DNA of 64,000 nt from the NCBI GenBank assembly GCA_963580285.1, contig OY757012.1, positions 173,187,994-173,251,993 of the forward strand. The letters are read 5' to 3'. The position numbers and the translations under genes were made by a program. This document shows, in pieces, positions 53,136 through 64,000 of the stretch (position 1 is its first letter; the number at the start of each line of letters is the position of its first letter). The notes beneath the pieces were generated by a model that had not been told where the DNA came from, made no database searches, and saw nothing but the letters and a program-made list of their open reading frames with translations. The stretch is from Lucinisca nassula. Its lineage: Eukaryota > Mollusca > Bivalvia > Lucinida > Lucinidae.

Positions 53136-53734
53136 ATTATGTATTGATTTAACAAACACAAAACCCCTAACATCGTAAAAATGACCTTCCAAAAAGGTGG
53201 AAAGTGAAAGTATTTTTTTATTCCGCCAACAGAGGACTGTGCACTTTATTTGTCTCCTAATCTTAAATCCTTAATATGTCAAGAAAAACTGCACCTGAAA
53301 ATGTTGTCTGTTTTATGTCCGCCGGATACCTCCATAATATTCGGTTTCCGACTGTCCTTATTCCTGAAGGGTGTCCAAAAATATGTTTTATATAAAACAA
53401 AAAATCCTAAGAAACGGTATAAGTTGTGACAAATTAAGCCGAAATGACTTAGTTTTTAGACATCGCCAGCATAGAAAGGAAAATGTAAAAACCCAAATAA
53501 TCAAAGTACTGAAAGAACTGAGGAAAGTTGATTTATGGGGAATAATTATTATATAACAATATTAGTCGTAGATCAAGCAGTTTTCTAGATATTTTGTTGA
53601 CAAGGTCCCAGGGGGTTAAAAAATTCGACGAAGAAAAAAATGATTCATCGATTGTTTTGAGTTTAACGACAGGTCAACCCTTGTGGATTATTTTTGTCTT
53701 TTCCAAGAGAAAGGAGGAAAAGAGATAGAAGAGA
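53136..53734. other. unassigned sequence
   Basis: No gene recognised. Confidence 0.5.
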
Positions 53735-53990
53735 CCGTAGAGGAGATGAAAGTGAGGGACAGGGGGAAAAAGAGGAAAATGAATGAAAGTGTAGAAACTG
53801 AAGAAATAACAACACCCCCCTCTACCGTTACCTGCTGCAAGGACAGCAGCTGTTGCCCAACTGTAAGTCAATATCAGCTGGACTCCCCAGTGACACAAGA
53901 TAGACATCACCTTTGCCTCACTCAACTACCCCGACGAAGAAAAAAATGGAAGAAAGAAAGAAAGATAAACGTGTCTGCCAATTTGTTCAT
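53735..53990 (+). repeat. dispersed repeat, second copy
   Basis: AGAGGAGATGAAAGTGAGGG, CTCTACCGTTACCTGCTGCA, CCAACTGTAAGTCAATATCA and GGACTCCCCAGTGACACAAG. The ORFs here (53674-54003) have no domain. Confidence 0.7.
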
Positions 53991-55542
53991 GGTCAAACCA
54001 TAAATTTCTAAATTAGCTCAGTAAATTTTGTGCTTGTTCCATCTAGAGAAGCTCTCCTAGCGGGCACACGACGACTTAGCAACGCCGCATCAACGTCGCA
54101 TTGATACGACGATGCACATACGTTGTGCAGCCGCTTGGAGCTATATGTTCCTTCGGGCGTCGGGACATAAAAAGGAGAATAACTTGACCAAAAAATATTA
54201 TTTTTAAACCTTTCGATGTAGACATTATAATCCTGATCAGACGCCGCGTTTACCCAAGGCGAATTAAAATACGTTTATTCCAACCAAAAACATTTATCCA
54301 TAAATGCCAATTGTATCAATAGTAGGACATACGGAAACAGTAAGATAGATTAGAGGCCACAGAATGTTCACTTTTTGCTAAAAGTACGGAACTTGATTTA
54401 AAACTCACAGCTTACAACACATGTTTCGTTATTAGAGCTCTCGAAAGCAGGTGAATAACTGTGTTCGATGTAGGTCAGTAAATATGGTAAAAGGTTGTTT
54501 AGTTGGTCAATGATAAGCTTATCCTTTTAACCACTGTAGACCGGTGCAGACGCCGAGGTAGAAATACACTGTATCTATGCAAACTTTGTAGAGCCTGATA
54601 AGACGGCACGTAGCTAGCACGTGTTGCCAGAATCTACATGTACACTGTTTGCCATCATGTCAGTGAACTAATCAGAAATCCCTTTCTATAAGAATATATT
54701 TAAAACGAGAAGAGTCCTGTTGAGAAACTCAGGGATGAAAGAGTAAAACATATAAATATCATCAGAAAGTGCGGAGGAAAATATTCCCAGAGTATTGTTT
54801 TCTTTTCAGAATTCGTCTTTCTATGCCAGTTTATATTCAATCCGCATAAAGTCTCGAAAAATGAAATATTTTGAAAGTCGTTCCATGCCTGCAAAATTAA
54901 TTTTCAAGAGTTCCTTTGGACTATTTTATGCAGCGAACGAACAGCGGAAGAGGAGTAACGCGGTCCAGTACCGGAAGTAGAAATGTGTTGACATAGAAAC
55001 TTGATTTTAAAAATCAACTTTCAAAAACCATCACTTTCATCGGGAATCGTAAAAGATACATTAGTGTAATAAAAATTTGGCCTTCCGAAATCGTTAGACA
55101 GCTTGATCTAACTGAAGTTTTCTTCATGTCTGGATAAATGTCATCAATCATTTGTTCTAAATAGAATTTGTCGTTATATATATAATGTCGATCTATACTG
55201 TTATAGCTTTTGGACGTCATAGCCCGCCATACAATGACTTTCAAGGCTAATAGCACGCACATTTCAATATGCGCGATACTGTATATTTATCATGAAGTTT
55301 ATCTCTTACAAGTGCAGCTCGTCAGCTTTTATTTCAGTTCCTGATAGCCATCGCATAAATTAACAATAAAATTCAATTAAATGATTAAGCAGATTCCGCC
55401 AGGTTAACCGCTGACTGCCTGAGAAAAGGGGCCAGACATTCACCCATCTGCTGAACGATTTTAACTTGTGGTATAAATGCGTAAAGGGTGTTTTACCTGT
55501 CAATCACAAAAGGAATAACGCATTGAACATACATATGTCTAT
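53991..55542. other. unassigned sequence
   Basis: CTGATCAGACGCCGCGTT near 54233 is a half-copy of the hairpin of 40.2 kb. Small ORFs at 54700-55262 show no domain. Nothing else is recognised. Confidence 0.5.
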
Positions 55543-55752
55543 TACAATAAAATTCCGCTATTAAGACCACTTAAAATTTAGACACAATCTTGTTTTAAAA
55601 GCTTATTGAGAAGGTTTAAGTTATTCTTTCTTTGTGTTTCCTAGCCTTAGTGTCTCCTAATAAGAGACCACCTTTGGGACTGTTCAAAAGTGGTCTTTCA
55701 GACCACTTTTGAACGGTCCCAAAGGTGGTCTTAATATCGGAATTTTACTGTA
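55543..55752. mobile_element. Tc1/mariner-like MITE
   Basis: The left end TACAATAAAATTCCGCTATT then AAGACCAC is the complement, with two mismatches, of the right end GTGGTCTTAATATCGGAATT followed by TTACTGTA. A second internal hairpin (55660-55733) has GACCACCTTTGGGACTGTTC and GAACGGTCCCAAAGGTGGTC. About 210 bp, no ORF. Confidence 0.85.
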
Positions 55753-55842
55753 CTTTGTAAAAGAAAACTGTATGTTGTCATCGCCGATGTACTTTCTTCG
55801 TTAGCCTTGAACTTTGAGTTATTTACTTCTCAATAGCATGCA
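55753..55842. other. spacer
   Basis: Nothing recognised. Confidence 0.5.
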
Positions 55843-56669
55843 CTAGGTTAATTAAGTAAAGTTTAAGTATTTTTGTTCGGAAGGAAACCGACCCTATTTC
55901 CATTTAAAGCAGCAGTCAGATACATTGGCATGTCACAAGACTTTAGTCTAGATCCAGCGGTACAGGTGTATGACAGAAATTGATAACTTCAGCGGGCCAG
56001 TCCATCGTCAATACAACGTGCCGTTGTATTTACCTTAATGTTGTTTGAAAGCTCTTCGCCTGACAGGACAGAGGTGATCAATAATATTTGTGTATGTTTC
56101 AGCCACCCATGTCAGTATGGCTTAAAAATTTCAGTAGGTATTTTTTGCGATTGTCTTACTGTACTATAGATACTATTTAAGCAATATTAATCTAAACTGA
56201 GAGCACTATCAAGGTTTATGGACTGCCCGAGGGCCAGGGTCTGGACCGCCGGGTAGATATGGCTCGAGCTGCAGGCGAGAGCCATACCAACCCGGTGGTC
56301 CAGGCCCTGGCCCGAGGACAGTCCATAAACCTTGACAGTGCCCGAAGCTTTGGTTTCTATTGCTTTTAGTGCATTGAACAACTACTGTGATATTAAATCT
56401 TTATTGACAACTGACAATTATAAATGTAAAATTTGAGCAATCTAAATATGGTCAGCACTGATTGTCCGGACCATTCCATCCCAATATTGGGATTTTTATG
56501 ATGAAATCTGCTCTCTAAATTTATAGCATGTATAGGGCATGATGCCAACGAAAGAACCAATTTTCCTTCGCGAAGGACGCTGGATTCCTCTATTCAACGG
56601 AGCGACAACCAGATATAAAACGCGATTGTCCGTAAAACATTTCCGGTTTTCTCCTTAGTGGGCACTTTC
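55843..56669. repeat. 820-bp tandem duplication, unit 1
   Basis: From CTAGGTTAATTAAGTAAAG to CCTTAGTGGGCACTTTC, nearly identical to unit 2. The main difference is the insertion TATGACA in the GGTACAGGTG(TATGACA)GAAATTGA region. It contains a long hairpin (about 56207-56340) with GGTTTATGGACTGCCCGAGG / CCCGAGGACAGTCCATAAAC arms. Confidence 0.95.
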
Positions 56670-57489
56670 CTAGGTTAATTAAGTAAGTTTAAGTATTTTG
56701 GTTGGAAGGAAACCGACCCTATTTCCATTTAAAGCAGCAGTCAGATACATTGGCATGTCACAAGACATTAGTCTAGATCCAGCGGTACAGGTGCAGAAAT
56801 TGATAACTTCAGCGGGCCAGTCCATCGTCAATACAACGTGCCGTTGTATTTACCTTAATGTTGTTTGAAAGCTCTTCGCCTGACAGGACAGAGGTGATCA
56901 ATAATATTTGTGTATGTTTCAGCCACCCATGTCAGTATGGCTTAAAAATTTCAGTAGGTATTTTTTGCGATTGTCTTACTGTACTATAGATACTATTTAA
57001 GCAATATTAATCTAAATTGAGAGCACTATCAAGGTTTATGGACTGCCCGAGGGCCAGGGTCTGGACCGCCGGGTAGATATGGCTCGAGCTGCAGGCGAGA
57101 GCCATACCAACCCGGTGGTCCAGGCCCTGGCCCGAGGACAGTCCATAAACCTTGACAGTGCCCGAAGCTTTGGTTTCTATTGCTTTTAGTGCATTGAACA
57201 ACTACTGTGATATTAAATCTTTATTGACAACTGACAATTATAAATGTAAAATTTGAGCAATCTAAATATGGTCAGCACTGATTGTCCGGACCATTCCATC
57301 CCAATATTGGGATTTTTATGATGAAATCTGCTCTCTAAATTTATAGCATGTATAGGGCATGATGCCAACGAAAGAACCAATTTTCCTTCGCGAAGGACGC
57401 TGGATTCCTCTATTCAACGGAGCGACAACCAGATATAAAACGCGATTGTCCGTAAAACATTTCCGGTTTTCTCCTTAGTGGGCACTTTC
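56670..57489. repeat. 820-bp tandem duplication, unit 2
   Basis: Direct continuation of unit 1 with the same hairpin at about 57027-57160. The 64-aa minus ORF is the same in both units except for one residue (SLD versus NLD) and only translates the hairpin. Confidence 0.95.
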
Positions 57490-59034
57490 ACACTCGACTT
57501 GGACCGGTCCGATTCAAATATGATAGTACCCGCTGTGCATCTATCGCTGATTACCGACTTGCACGTGATACGTTTCTAGCCAATGATAAAACGTGTTTCA
57601 TTTGTGATATGCACTGAAACTATTCTAGAATACTCGACACACGCCAGTTCTTCAAACGAATTTGTACACAAGCAGTTCTGTAAGAAAAGGATCTGCGTGT
57701 CACTTTTCGATTGAGAATGTTTAAAGTCTGTGCGTATTTTTTCTGCGAAAAATTAAAGTCAGTTCTGATTATTTTGCAAAAGATCATTTGACGAACATTA
57801 TATGTTTTCTTTGTATAGGAAATCGTGTGTATCAAATATTTTGCTGTTCCCCGACTAATTTTTCTCACTCACGGGACAAGAATATCCCTTTGTACGTGTG
57901 TGATTTATTTGTACCCCATTGCTGTCTCATCCTAGGTCAATCTCTCAGTCATTACTTAATATAGGAAACAATGTACATTTCACTGGGACTATTATCCCCA
58001 AATCTGTCTTGTTACCCATACAAACAGGGAAGCACAATTTTATTTCATATTTAACGGCCACAATGTCATAAAATGGAAATGCAGTGTGTCACCAAACTGC
58101 TCTCAAGTGTAAGGATGTATATGCACTGTTGTAGAATTCAACAATTTAACACTGTATTTAAATGAATATTTTGAAAATGAATTTCAGCAGCAAACTGGAT
58201 AAATGTTTAAACAAATTTCTTTAGCAGTTAGGAATACTAAATGCTCTACCATTTTTGCCCGGTTATATTTGTGCGAAGGGGTAACTTTGCACATTGATAT
58301 TCTAGGAAGTCTGGCGGCAATAGCTTTACAAATATTATTCAGGACACACTCTTTAAAGTTGGCGGGTGAGAAAAATAATCAATGGTAGGGTTGAGACCAC
58401 AACAAGGAAATCTCAGGCTCGTTTTTCATTTCATTTAAGTCTCATGCTCGGCATAGCCTCGCCTTCTGAAACCTTGCCTGGGATTTCATTGTCTCGGTCT
58501 CAACCCCATCATAGATTCTATCAGAATATTTGCTTAGTTATTGCCAACTAATTGGAAGATGTATACCAAGGCTGCATAGAGCTGCTTTTTTGTTTGTTTG
58601 TTTGCCTGTTTGCTTGTTTGTTTGTTAACACTACAGCATGAAGCAACAAAGGAAATATAGCCTTCAATACACATTCCCGTCCTCAAGATATCTTAAAGTT
58701 GTGTTTCTTGTAACATTTCCTAGTCATTTTGTTTCGAAATAAGTTTATACAGTTATGGAAAAGGACACACATATATATTACGTGCATAACAGAGAAATAC
58801 AATGATTTCTACCTCACATAAACTTGTTATTTTCCTTTTTGCTAAGAAGCAATATTTCCTCTTAGCAGGGGAAATAAATCTCTTCCGCTGGAACTACTTT
58901 TTGTACAAGATACCACTTTTGCAGTGAAATCGTTATTTTCGAACTCGGGAAAAATTCAGTTACGTCAACATTATTCATTACGTCATCGCAATGGCGTTTG
59001 GGAAGATATTAACAGACATTCAGTGACATTTCTA
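57490..59034. other. unassigned sequence with a microsatellite
   Basis: (TTTG)n-like repeats at about 58591-58625. A weaker inverted pair (GGTTGAGACCACAACAAGGA at 58389 and GTCTCGGTCTCAACCCCATC at 58490) flanks CTCATGCTCGGCATAGCCTC. No gene recognised. Confidence 0.5.
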
Positions 59035-60617
59035 TCTATCTTCATATACTGAGTCGGTCAAACTTGGCCATTACCTCAGTTGGGTGGTGCGCTAAATTTA
59101 GAATTTAGCAAAAAAAAAAAAAAAAAAAAAAAAAAACACACCCACTGGATGAGTTCTTAAAACTATTTACAATCTGCTTTCAGAGGTGTACTAAAACGCA
59201 CACCTCTGGATCCCAATCTACACTATGCGGGCTTTGAACTCCTCTGCAGTTTTGGCATTTACCACAGAGGAGGGAAGACTATTCCACTGAGGAATAGTTC
59301 TAGGGAAGAAAGAATTCTTCAGGGCATCACTATAGGCCTGGTACCTACGATATTGACTGTTGTTTAGTTTTGATGCCCTTGTTTGAGTTGAAGTAGTCAC
59401 AGGGGTCAAGTATTTATCTTTATTAAGAGACACTGTGTCAGAGTGAATCTTATAAAAGAAGGTTAAAGAGGACTGCTCGCGACGGGCCTCCAAGGATGGC
59501 CACTCCAGCTCATCGAGCATATCACCAACACTGCTTCTGTTCCGCCATCGCCTGCAGGTCCATCGGGCAGCCGTTCTCTGAACCTTCTCAACCTGCTGAA
59601 CCTGAGTTTTAACATGGGGGTGCCAAATAGGTGATGCATACTCTAATTGAGGTCTAACCAAGGTTTTGTATGCAACACCCTTTGTCTGCCTAGGTGCAAA
59701 AGCCAAATTACGTCTAAGAAACCCTAATGTCCTAGTTGCTTTAGAGGTAATCTCAGAAATATGTTGACCCCAATCAAGATTATCAGTAATGGTGATACCA
59801 AGATATTTTGCGGATTGGACATGTTCCAAAGTATGCTGATGTAATGAGTAGTTGAATTTAATCTGCTTGTCTGGACGGTGCCGTGACACCCTCATTGAAT
59901 GACATTTGGCCACATTGAACTTCATTTGCCAATCGGCCTCCCAACGTGCTAGGCTATCCAGGTCATCTTGTAAGATAAGACAGTCAGAAGTAGTATATAT
60001 GTTCCTATACAAAACACAATCATCAGCAAACAAACGAACAGATGACCTGATATTATCAGGAAGATCATTAATAAATATCAAGAAAAGGACCGGTCCAAGT
60101 ACCGAACCTTGTGGGACACCGGACAAAACAGGGACTGGATCCGACGCTTGGCCGTCAAGTACAACTTGTTGAGTGCGTCCAGAGAGCCATGAGCTAACCC
60201 ACTTAAGTGTGGATCCTCTAATCCCATAATGATCTAGTTTGTACAATAGCCTCCTGTGAGGTACCTTGTCGAAGGCCTTTGCAAAATCCATGATAATCAG
60301 GTCAGTCTGTTTGTGGCCACGATTAATGGCCCCATCCAGATTGCTCACTATGTCATGGTAGAACTGAACTAATTGAGTTTCACAAGACCTTCGACTTCGG
60401 AAACCATGCTGGCAGTCAGCAAGAATGCTTTCAAAGGCTAGGTGCTTGTTAATGTTGCTGACTAATATATGCTCCAGGGTTTTGCAACAGATGCATGTGA
60501 GCGACACCGGTCTGTAATTCGCAGCATCATATTTTTCTCCTTTCTTAAAGACCGGGGTTACGTTTGCTTGTCGCCAGTCATCTGGTACAGTGCCCCGAGC
60601 AAGTGATTCATTGAAAC
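59035..60617 (-). mobile_element. CR1-like LINE, 5'-truncated second copy
   Basis: Same family as the element at 7.5-11.5 kb. Truncated at 60617 inside the RT, 3' end at about 59035 with the shared 3' UTR (GCTAAATTCTAAATTTAGCG, GACCGACTCAGTATATGAAG, ATAGATAG). A 26-bp poly(T) on the sense strand (poly(A) on plus, 59111-59136) lies within the 3' UTR where the first copy has about nine T. Confidence 0.93.
59218..60617 (-). pseudogene. CR1-like RT, open over 466 residues
   Basis: A single uninterrupted frame from the truncation to the natural RT end: TPVFKKGEKYDAANYRPVSL, QHGFRSRRSCETQLVQFYHD (71-90), MDFAKAFDKVPH (111-122), LSGVPQGSVLGPVLF (166-180), catalytic FADD (198-201), MKFNVAKCHSMRVSRH, AKYLGITITDNLDWGQHISE, LVRPQLEYASPIWHPHVKTQ and ending EEFKARIV. 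Having no stop across 1.4 kb, while the 8-kb copy is broken, suggests it is younger. The ATG at 60621 is a product of the junction. It lacks the endonuclease and a promoter, so it should not be functional. Confidence 0.93.
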
Positions 60618-60679
60618 GCAAATTAGGTAGATACGGCCCGTAACGTTACATTTTATGATATTAATATAGTAAATAATTG

Positions 60680-60807
60680 GTTAGTGCCTTATATAATAAA
60701 AAATAATCGGCGAGCCTTAGACAATTTTATAGGGGCGAGCTTTAGTGAGCCCCTATAAAATTGTCGTCGCGGCGAACCGATTATATTTTATTATTAAAGA
60801 CACTAAT
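60680..60807. repeat. foldback element (~128 bp)
   Basis: TTAGTGCCTTATATAATAAA, AATCGGCGAGCC and GACAATTTTATAGGGGCGAG are mirrored by GCCCCTATAAAATTGTCGTC, GGCGAACCGATT and TTATTATTAAAGACACTAA. It lies 62 bp from the LINE truncation point. Confidence 0.88.
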
Positions 60808-61759
60808 CATGTATTTAGTTCATACCGCAATTCAAATCAGTCAAGAGGTTTTGCAATAATTGAGCAAATTTAAGTAAAAAAGACAGCAGACAATGTGGCA
60901 TATTAAACCACATTCCGTGCCATGGCGCACACACGTAGTATAACGTGACTTCAACGAGTGCAAAGATTCTGACGTCACCGCGCCACAAAGACGTAGGGAA
61001 CAACAGGGACGCTCATATAAAAGTTTCTCAGCGCTTTACCTTCTGTATAAAAATCTGCAAATAAATAGTTTATTCTAGCTTTAGAAATTATTTTCGAGGT
61101 TGAGACGCAACAGCAGTAGCAGTGCACAGTTATTCCAACCGGCCATTCAAACCAGGAAAAGCCGCGAAGGTAAGAATTTAGCGGAAATTTCTGAAACTCG
61201 GTTCAAATAAATATTGCAAAGATTTTAACTTGCAGTTTCATTGTTTTCCCATGTATAAAAGGTTGCATGCTATTGTTTACACTTGTAGAAAGACAGACAA
61301 ACTCTTCTGTTTCTCTAAGTCAAATGCATGACATATGAGTAGTAACATATCAACTTGTAAATTAGTGACCTGAAAATTAGGTCCGGTCTTTAAACGGTCA
61401 CCAGACGTATTATAGGTCAGTAGAATGTATTATAGGTCACTACCGATTATAGCGTGCAGTTATTCGACCCCCTTTATTAGGTTACTAGAATGCCTGCGGT
61501 ATGTAATAATGATGATGACAATATATAAACACAGCATTACGGATAGACTAAACCTAGGGACTGTGGTCATTTTTAAACTTTTACAAGGTGCAATCCTATT
61601 ATATGTCAAATTAAAGCTAAAAAAAAAACGAGAAATAAAATGAGATATTTTATGAGTTGTAAAATTAATCTGTATTAATCTTATTAAATGAAAATCGAAA
61701 AATATGAGTTTTCACATTATTGGATTCAGTTTTTAACCATTTGTTTAACCAGAGGACCA
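60808..61759. other. unassigned sequence
   Basis: TATTATAGGTCA occurs twice near 61407 and 61429. No gene recognised. Confidence 0.5.
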
Positions 61760-64000
61760 ATGGTCCCTGAAACCATTCACCTGAGTGCTGGGCCATTTGG
61801 TTTCTGAGAAGAAGATTTTGAAGGCTTTTTGCCATGGCAGCAATCTTAGTCATGTGACCTAAACTATTTCCACCATTTTTGTTCCTCCATCCCATAAAGG
61901 CTTTGTGTGTGTGTGAATTCGGGTTTAACGTCGCTTTCAACAATTTTTCAGTCATATCACGACGGTGTCTGGTTGCGACAGGGAGCTCAATGCTCACGTT
62001 TATAGTGCTGCCTCACTGAAGTATCATGTCCCAGACACATTACATGATACCACATCCAGTCACATTATCCTGACACTGGATCGACCAGTCCTAGCTCTAC
62101 CCCGTAAATCTGAGTGCCAAACGAGGAGCAGCTAGTACCATTTTTAACGACTTTGGTATGTCGCGGCCCGGGATCGAACCCGAGACCTTCCGTTCCCCGG
62201 AGCGGACACTCTACCAACTGAGCTATCGGGGCCGGTCCCATAAAGGCTTTATATTTAAATTTGGCCTAGATATGCTAGGCTGTTTTTTTTTTTTTTTTTT
62301 TCAAAAAAAAGTTGGCATGTCCGCTATATTATTTGTCATGTGACAACTTATATTCGTTGATTTCAATTTTCTTATTCCTTAAAGCTTTCATAAGAAATTG
62401 ACACAAATGGAACAGTGCTTTCTGACTGAAACATTTTTTTTTTCATATCTAGATGACTTTGACCTTGAATACACATGTAGTTTCATTTTTTTTCCTTTGG
62501 CTACCCTCGTCTACAAAAAAAAATGTTTTGCAAAAATACACAGTTTTGACTTTTTCCGATACAAAAGTGACCTTGGCCTAAAATAGGCCAAGGTCATCCA
62601 GGGATCATCATTTGAGCAATCTATGATTGGCTCGAGTCCCGAATGCTACATACCAAGTTTTAGGGAAATCAACAAACTGGTTCTGGAGAAAAAGATTTCT
62701 GAAGTTTGTGTTACCTTTTATGGGCTTGGTGGCCAAATCGGTCATGTGGCCAACTCATATTAATTTTAATTTCCTTGTTTTCAGATCCTTTCAGATGCTT
62801 TCAGATGAAATTTGGTTTAAAAATGGACCAGTTGTTCCTGTGGAAAGTAAGTTTTAATTTTCATATCTCAATGACCTATGACCAAGGTCAAAGAACGGTC
62901 TTGCCCTTGAATACTCGTGCAGTTTAATTTACTCCTTTAGCTAGCTGTATTTACCAATCTACAGATCACAAACTACAACAGTTTCTGAAAATTACATTGA
63001 TTTGATTTTTCCTCATTCAAAAGTCTTTGTGGCCAAATTTGGCCCTGGCATAAAATAGGCCATGGTCATCCAGGGGTCATCATCGGAACAGACTATGACG
63101 GGCTCGAGTCTGCAATCCAAAATACCAAGTTTCAAGATAGTTGGCCCATTGGTTCCAGAGAAGTAGATTTTTGAATAACTTTTCACTTTACATGGCATGG
63201 CGGCCATATTGGTCATGTGACCAAACTCATATTAATTAATTTTCATTTTCTTTCGTATGAAATTTGCTTACAAAAGACTCAGTGGTTTCTGAGGAAAGAA
63301 AGTTTTAATTTTCAATGACCTTGGGCAAAAGTCAAAAGATGACCTTGATGTTGAATACTCAAGTAGTTTTCATCCACTCATTTAGCTATTTGCATCAACC
63401 GATTTTCAGATCACATGCTACAATAATTTCGGGAAAAAATACACGGTTTTGACTTTTTCCCAAATATACGTCTATGTGACCAAATATGACGTTGGCGTAA
63501 AATAGGTCACGGTCACCCGATGGTCATCATTTGAACAAATATAGATGAGCCCGAGTCCCCAAAGCTACATACCAAGTTTCATGAGAATCGGCCCGCTGGT
63601 TTGGGAGAAGAAGATTTTTGAAGGGTTTTTACCTTATATGGGCATAGCGCGCCAAGTGACAAAACTATATCACATCTAGTAACAAATGGCTCAGTGGTTT
63701 CTGAGGAAAATAAGTTTAAATGTTCATACCAGAATGATCTTGGGCCAAGGTCAAAGAATGACCTTGGCCTTGACTACTCGTGAAGTTTCATTCACCCATT
63801 TAGCTGACTGCATTTACCAATTTGCAGATTAAAGGCTGCAATAGTTTCCGAAAAACACACAGTTTTGACTTTTTCCCATACAAAAATCTTATGAGCAAAT
63901 TTGACATTAGCGTAAAATAGGTCATGATCATCCGAGGGTCATCATTTGAACAAATTATGATACGTCCGAGTCCCAAATGCCACTTACCAAGTTTCATGAC
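61760..64000. repeat. ~450-bp tandem repeat running off the window
   Basis: TTCTG(A)GAGAAGAAGATTTTTGAA-type phrases lie near 61802, 62685, 63155 and 63605. The accompanying TGGCGGCCATATTGGTCATG, GGCCAAGGTCATCCAGGG and TACCAAGTTTCA blocks keep their order. It shares phrases with the 1.2-kb element (CACATGACCAAAATGGCCGC). The first unit is interrupted by the SINE at 61905. Confidence 0.88.
61905..62235 (-). mobile_element. tRNA-derived SINE (family D) in the tandem array
   Basis: 331 bp flanked by the perfect 15-bp duplication TCCCATAAAGGCTTT (61890-61904 and 62236-62250). Minus strand: head GGCCCCGATAGCTCAGTTGG (A box), TCGGGTTCGATCCCGGGCC (B box), and at the far end GACGTTAAACCCGAATTC followed by (CA)n. 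The 5' and 3' acceptor halves do not pair, so it is not a tRNA gene. Confidence 0.95.

Noticed and set aside
53683..54003. 106-aa Glu/Lys-rich ORF
   Set aside because: It lies over a dispersed repeat present three times in the window; charge-rich composition comes from the GA-rich strand.
56187..56381. Conserved 64-aa protein present in two copies (also 57007-57201)
   Set aside because: Its near-identity comes from the 820-bp tandem duplication, and the ORF spans a hairpin.
62157..62235. Possible tRNA gene on the minus strand
   Set aside because: Acceptor halves do not pair, and the sequence continues into a 331-bp SINE with a 15-bp target duplication.

Overview
The window is eukaryotic DNA, almost certainly from a marine invertebrate and most likely a bivalve mollusc. 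The organism call is an inference from repeat content: tRNA-derived SINEs ending in a GACGTTAAAC-type tail, long arrays carrying the AGGTCAAGGTCA motif, Penelope-like, BEL/Pao, Ty3/gypsy and CR1-like retroelements, many foldback (MITE-like) elements, and no compact bacterial-type genes. It is a gene-poor transposon graveyard. Only one open reading frame looks like a host gene (minus strand, 52195 to 51440, 251 aa, unknown function); every other recognisable protein belongs to a mobile element, and nearly all of those are broken.

Layout. 1-6.5 kb: decayed BEL/Pao integrase and a non-LTR RT scrap (both minus strand), then a ~150-bp satellite of about 13 units (2.0-4.07 kb) and a second ~150-200-bp array (5.4-6.1 kb). 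6525-23786: one Ty3/gypsy element bounded by two related LTRs (5' copy 767 bp, 3' copy 426 bp) with a candidate primer-binding site and a polypurine tract. It has been inflated to ~17.3 kb by later insertions: a nearly full-length CR1-like LINE (about 7.47-11.50 kb) that encodes a 2A-like peptide, a PHD finger, an endonuclease and an RT; a 1.2-kb non-autonomous element (12.3-13.6 kb); a nested Penelope/SINE/Penelope insertion between protease and RT (17.12-18.96 kb); and a tRNA-Thr-derived SINE in the C-terminal part of pol (22.43-22.60 kb) with a perfect 13-bp target duplication.

23.8-38 kb: a second LINE family (25.6-27.3 kb) with a SINE in its tail, a ~168-bp satellite (28.4-29.7 kb), Penelope 3' ends, a SINE inserted in a SINE (31.2-31.8 kb), foldback MITEs and a ~165-bp array rich in TCAAGGTCA (36.0-36.85 kb). 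38-45 kb: three SINEs in a row, a 480-bp foldback family in three copies carrying TGACGTCA palindromes (39.6-41.7 kb), an 873-bp foldback element built almost wholly of a self-complementary minisatellite (42.1-43.0 kb), and an inverted copy of the 1.2-kb element (43.7-44.9 kb). 45-53 kb: SINEs, a Penelope-like RT copy, a mariner transposase remnant, more foldbacks and the one candidate host gene. 53-64 kb: an 820-bp direct tandem duplication (55.84-57.49 kb), a 5'-truncated but open CR1-like RT copy (59.0-60.6 kb, minus) and a ~450-bp array with an inserted SINE (61.8-64 kb, running off the end).

How it works together: there is no operon or host pathway here. The useful content is the insertion history, readable because many SINE insertions retain 10-15-bp target duplications, so relative ages can be ordered from the sequence alone. 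All family assignments rest on motifs read by eye; no database search was run.
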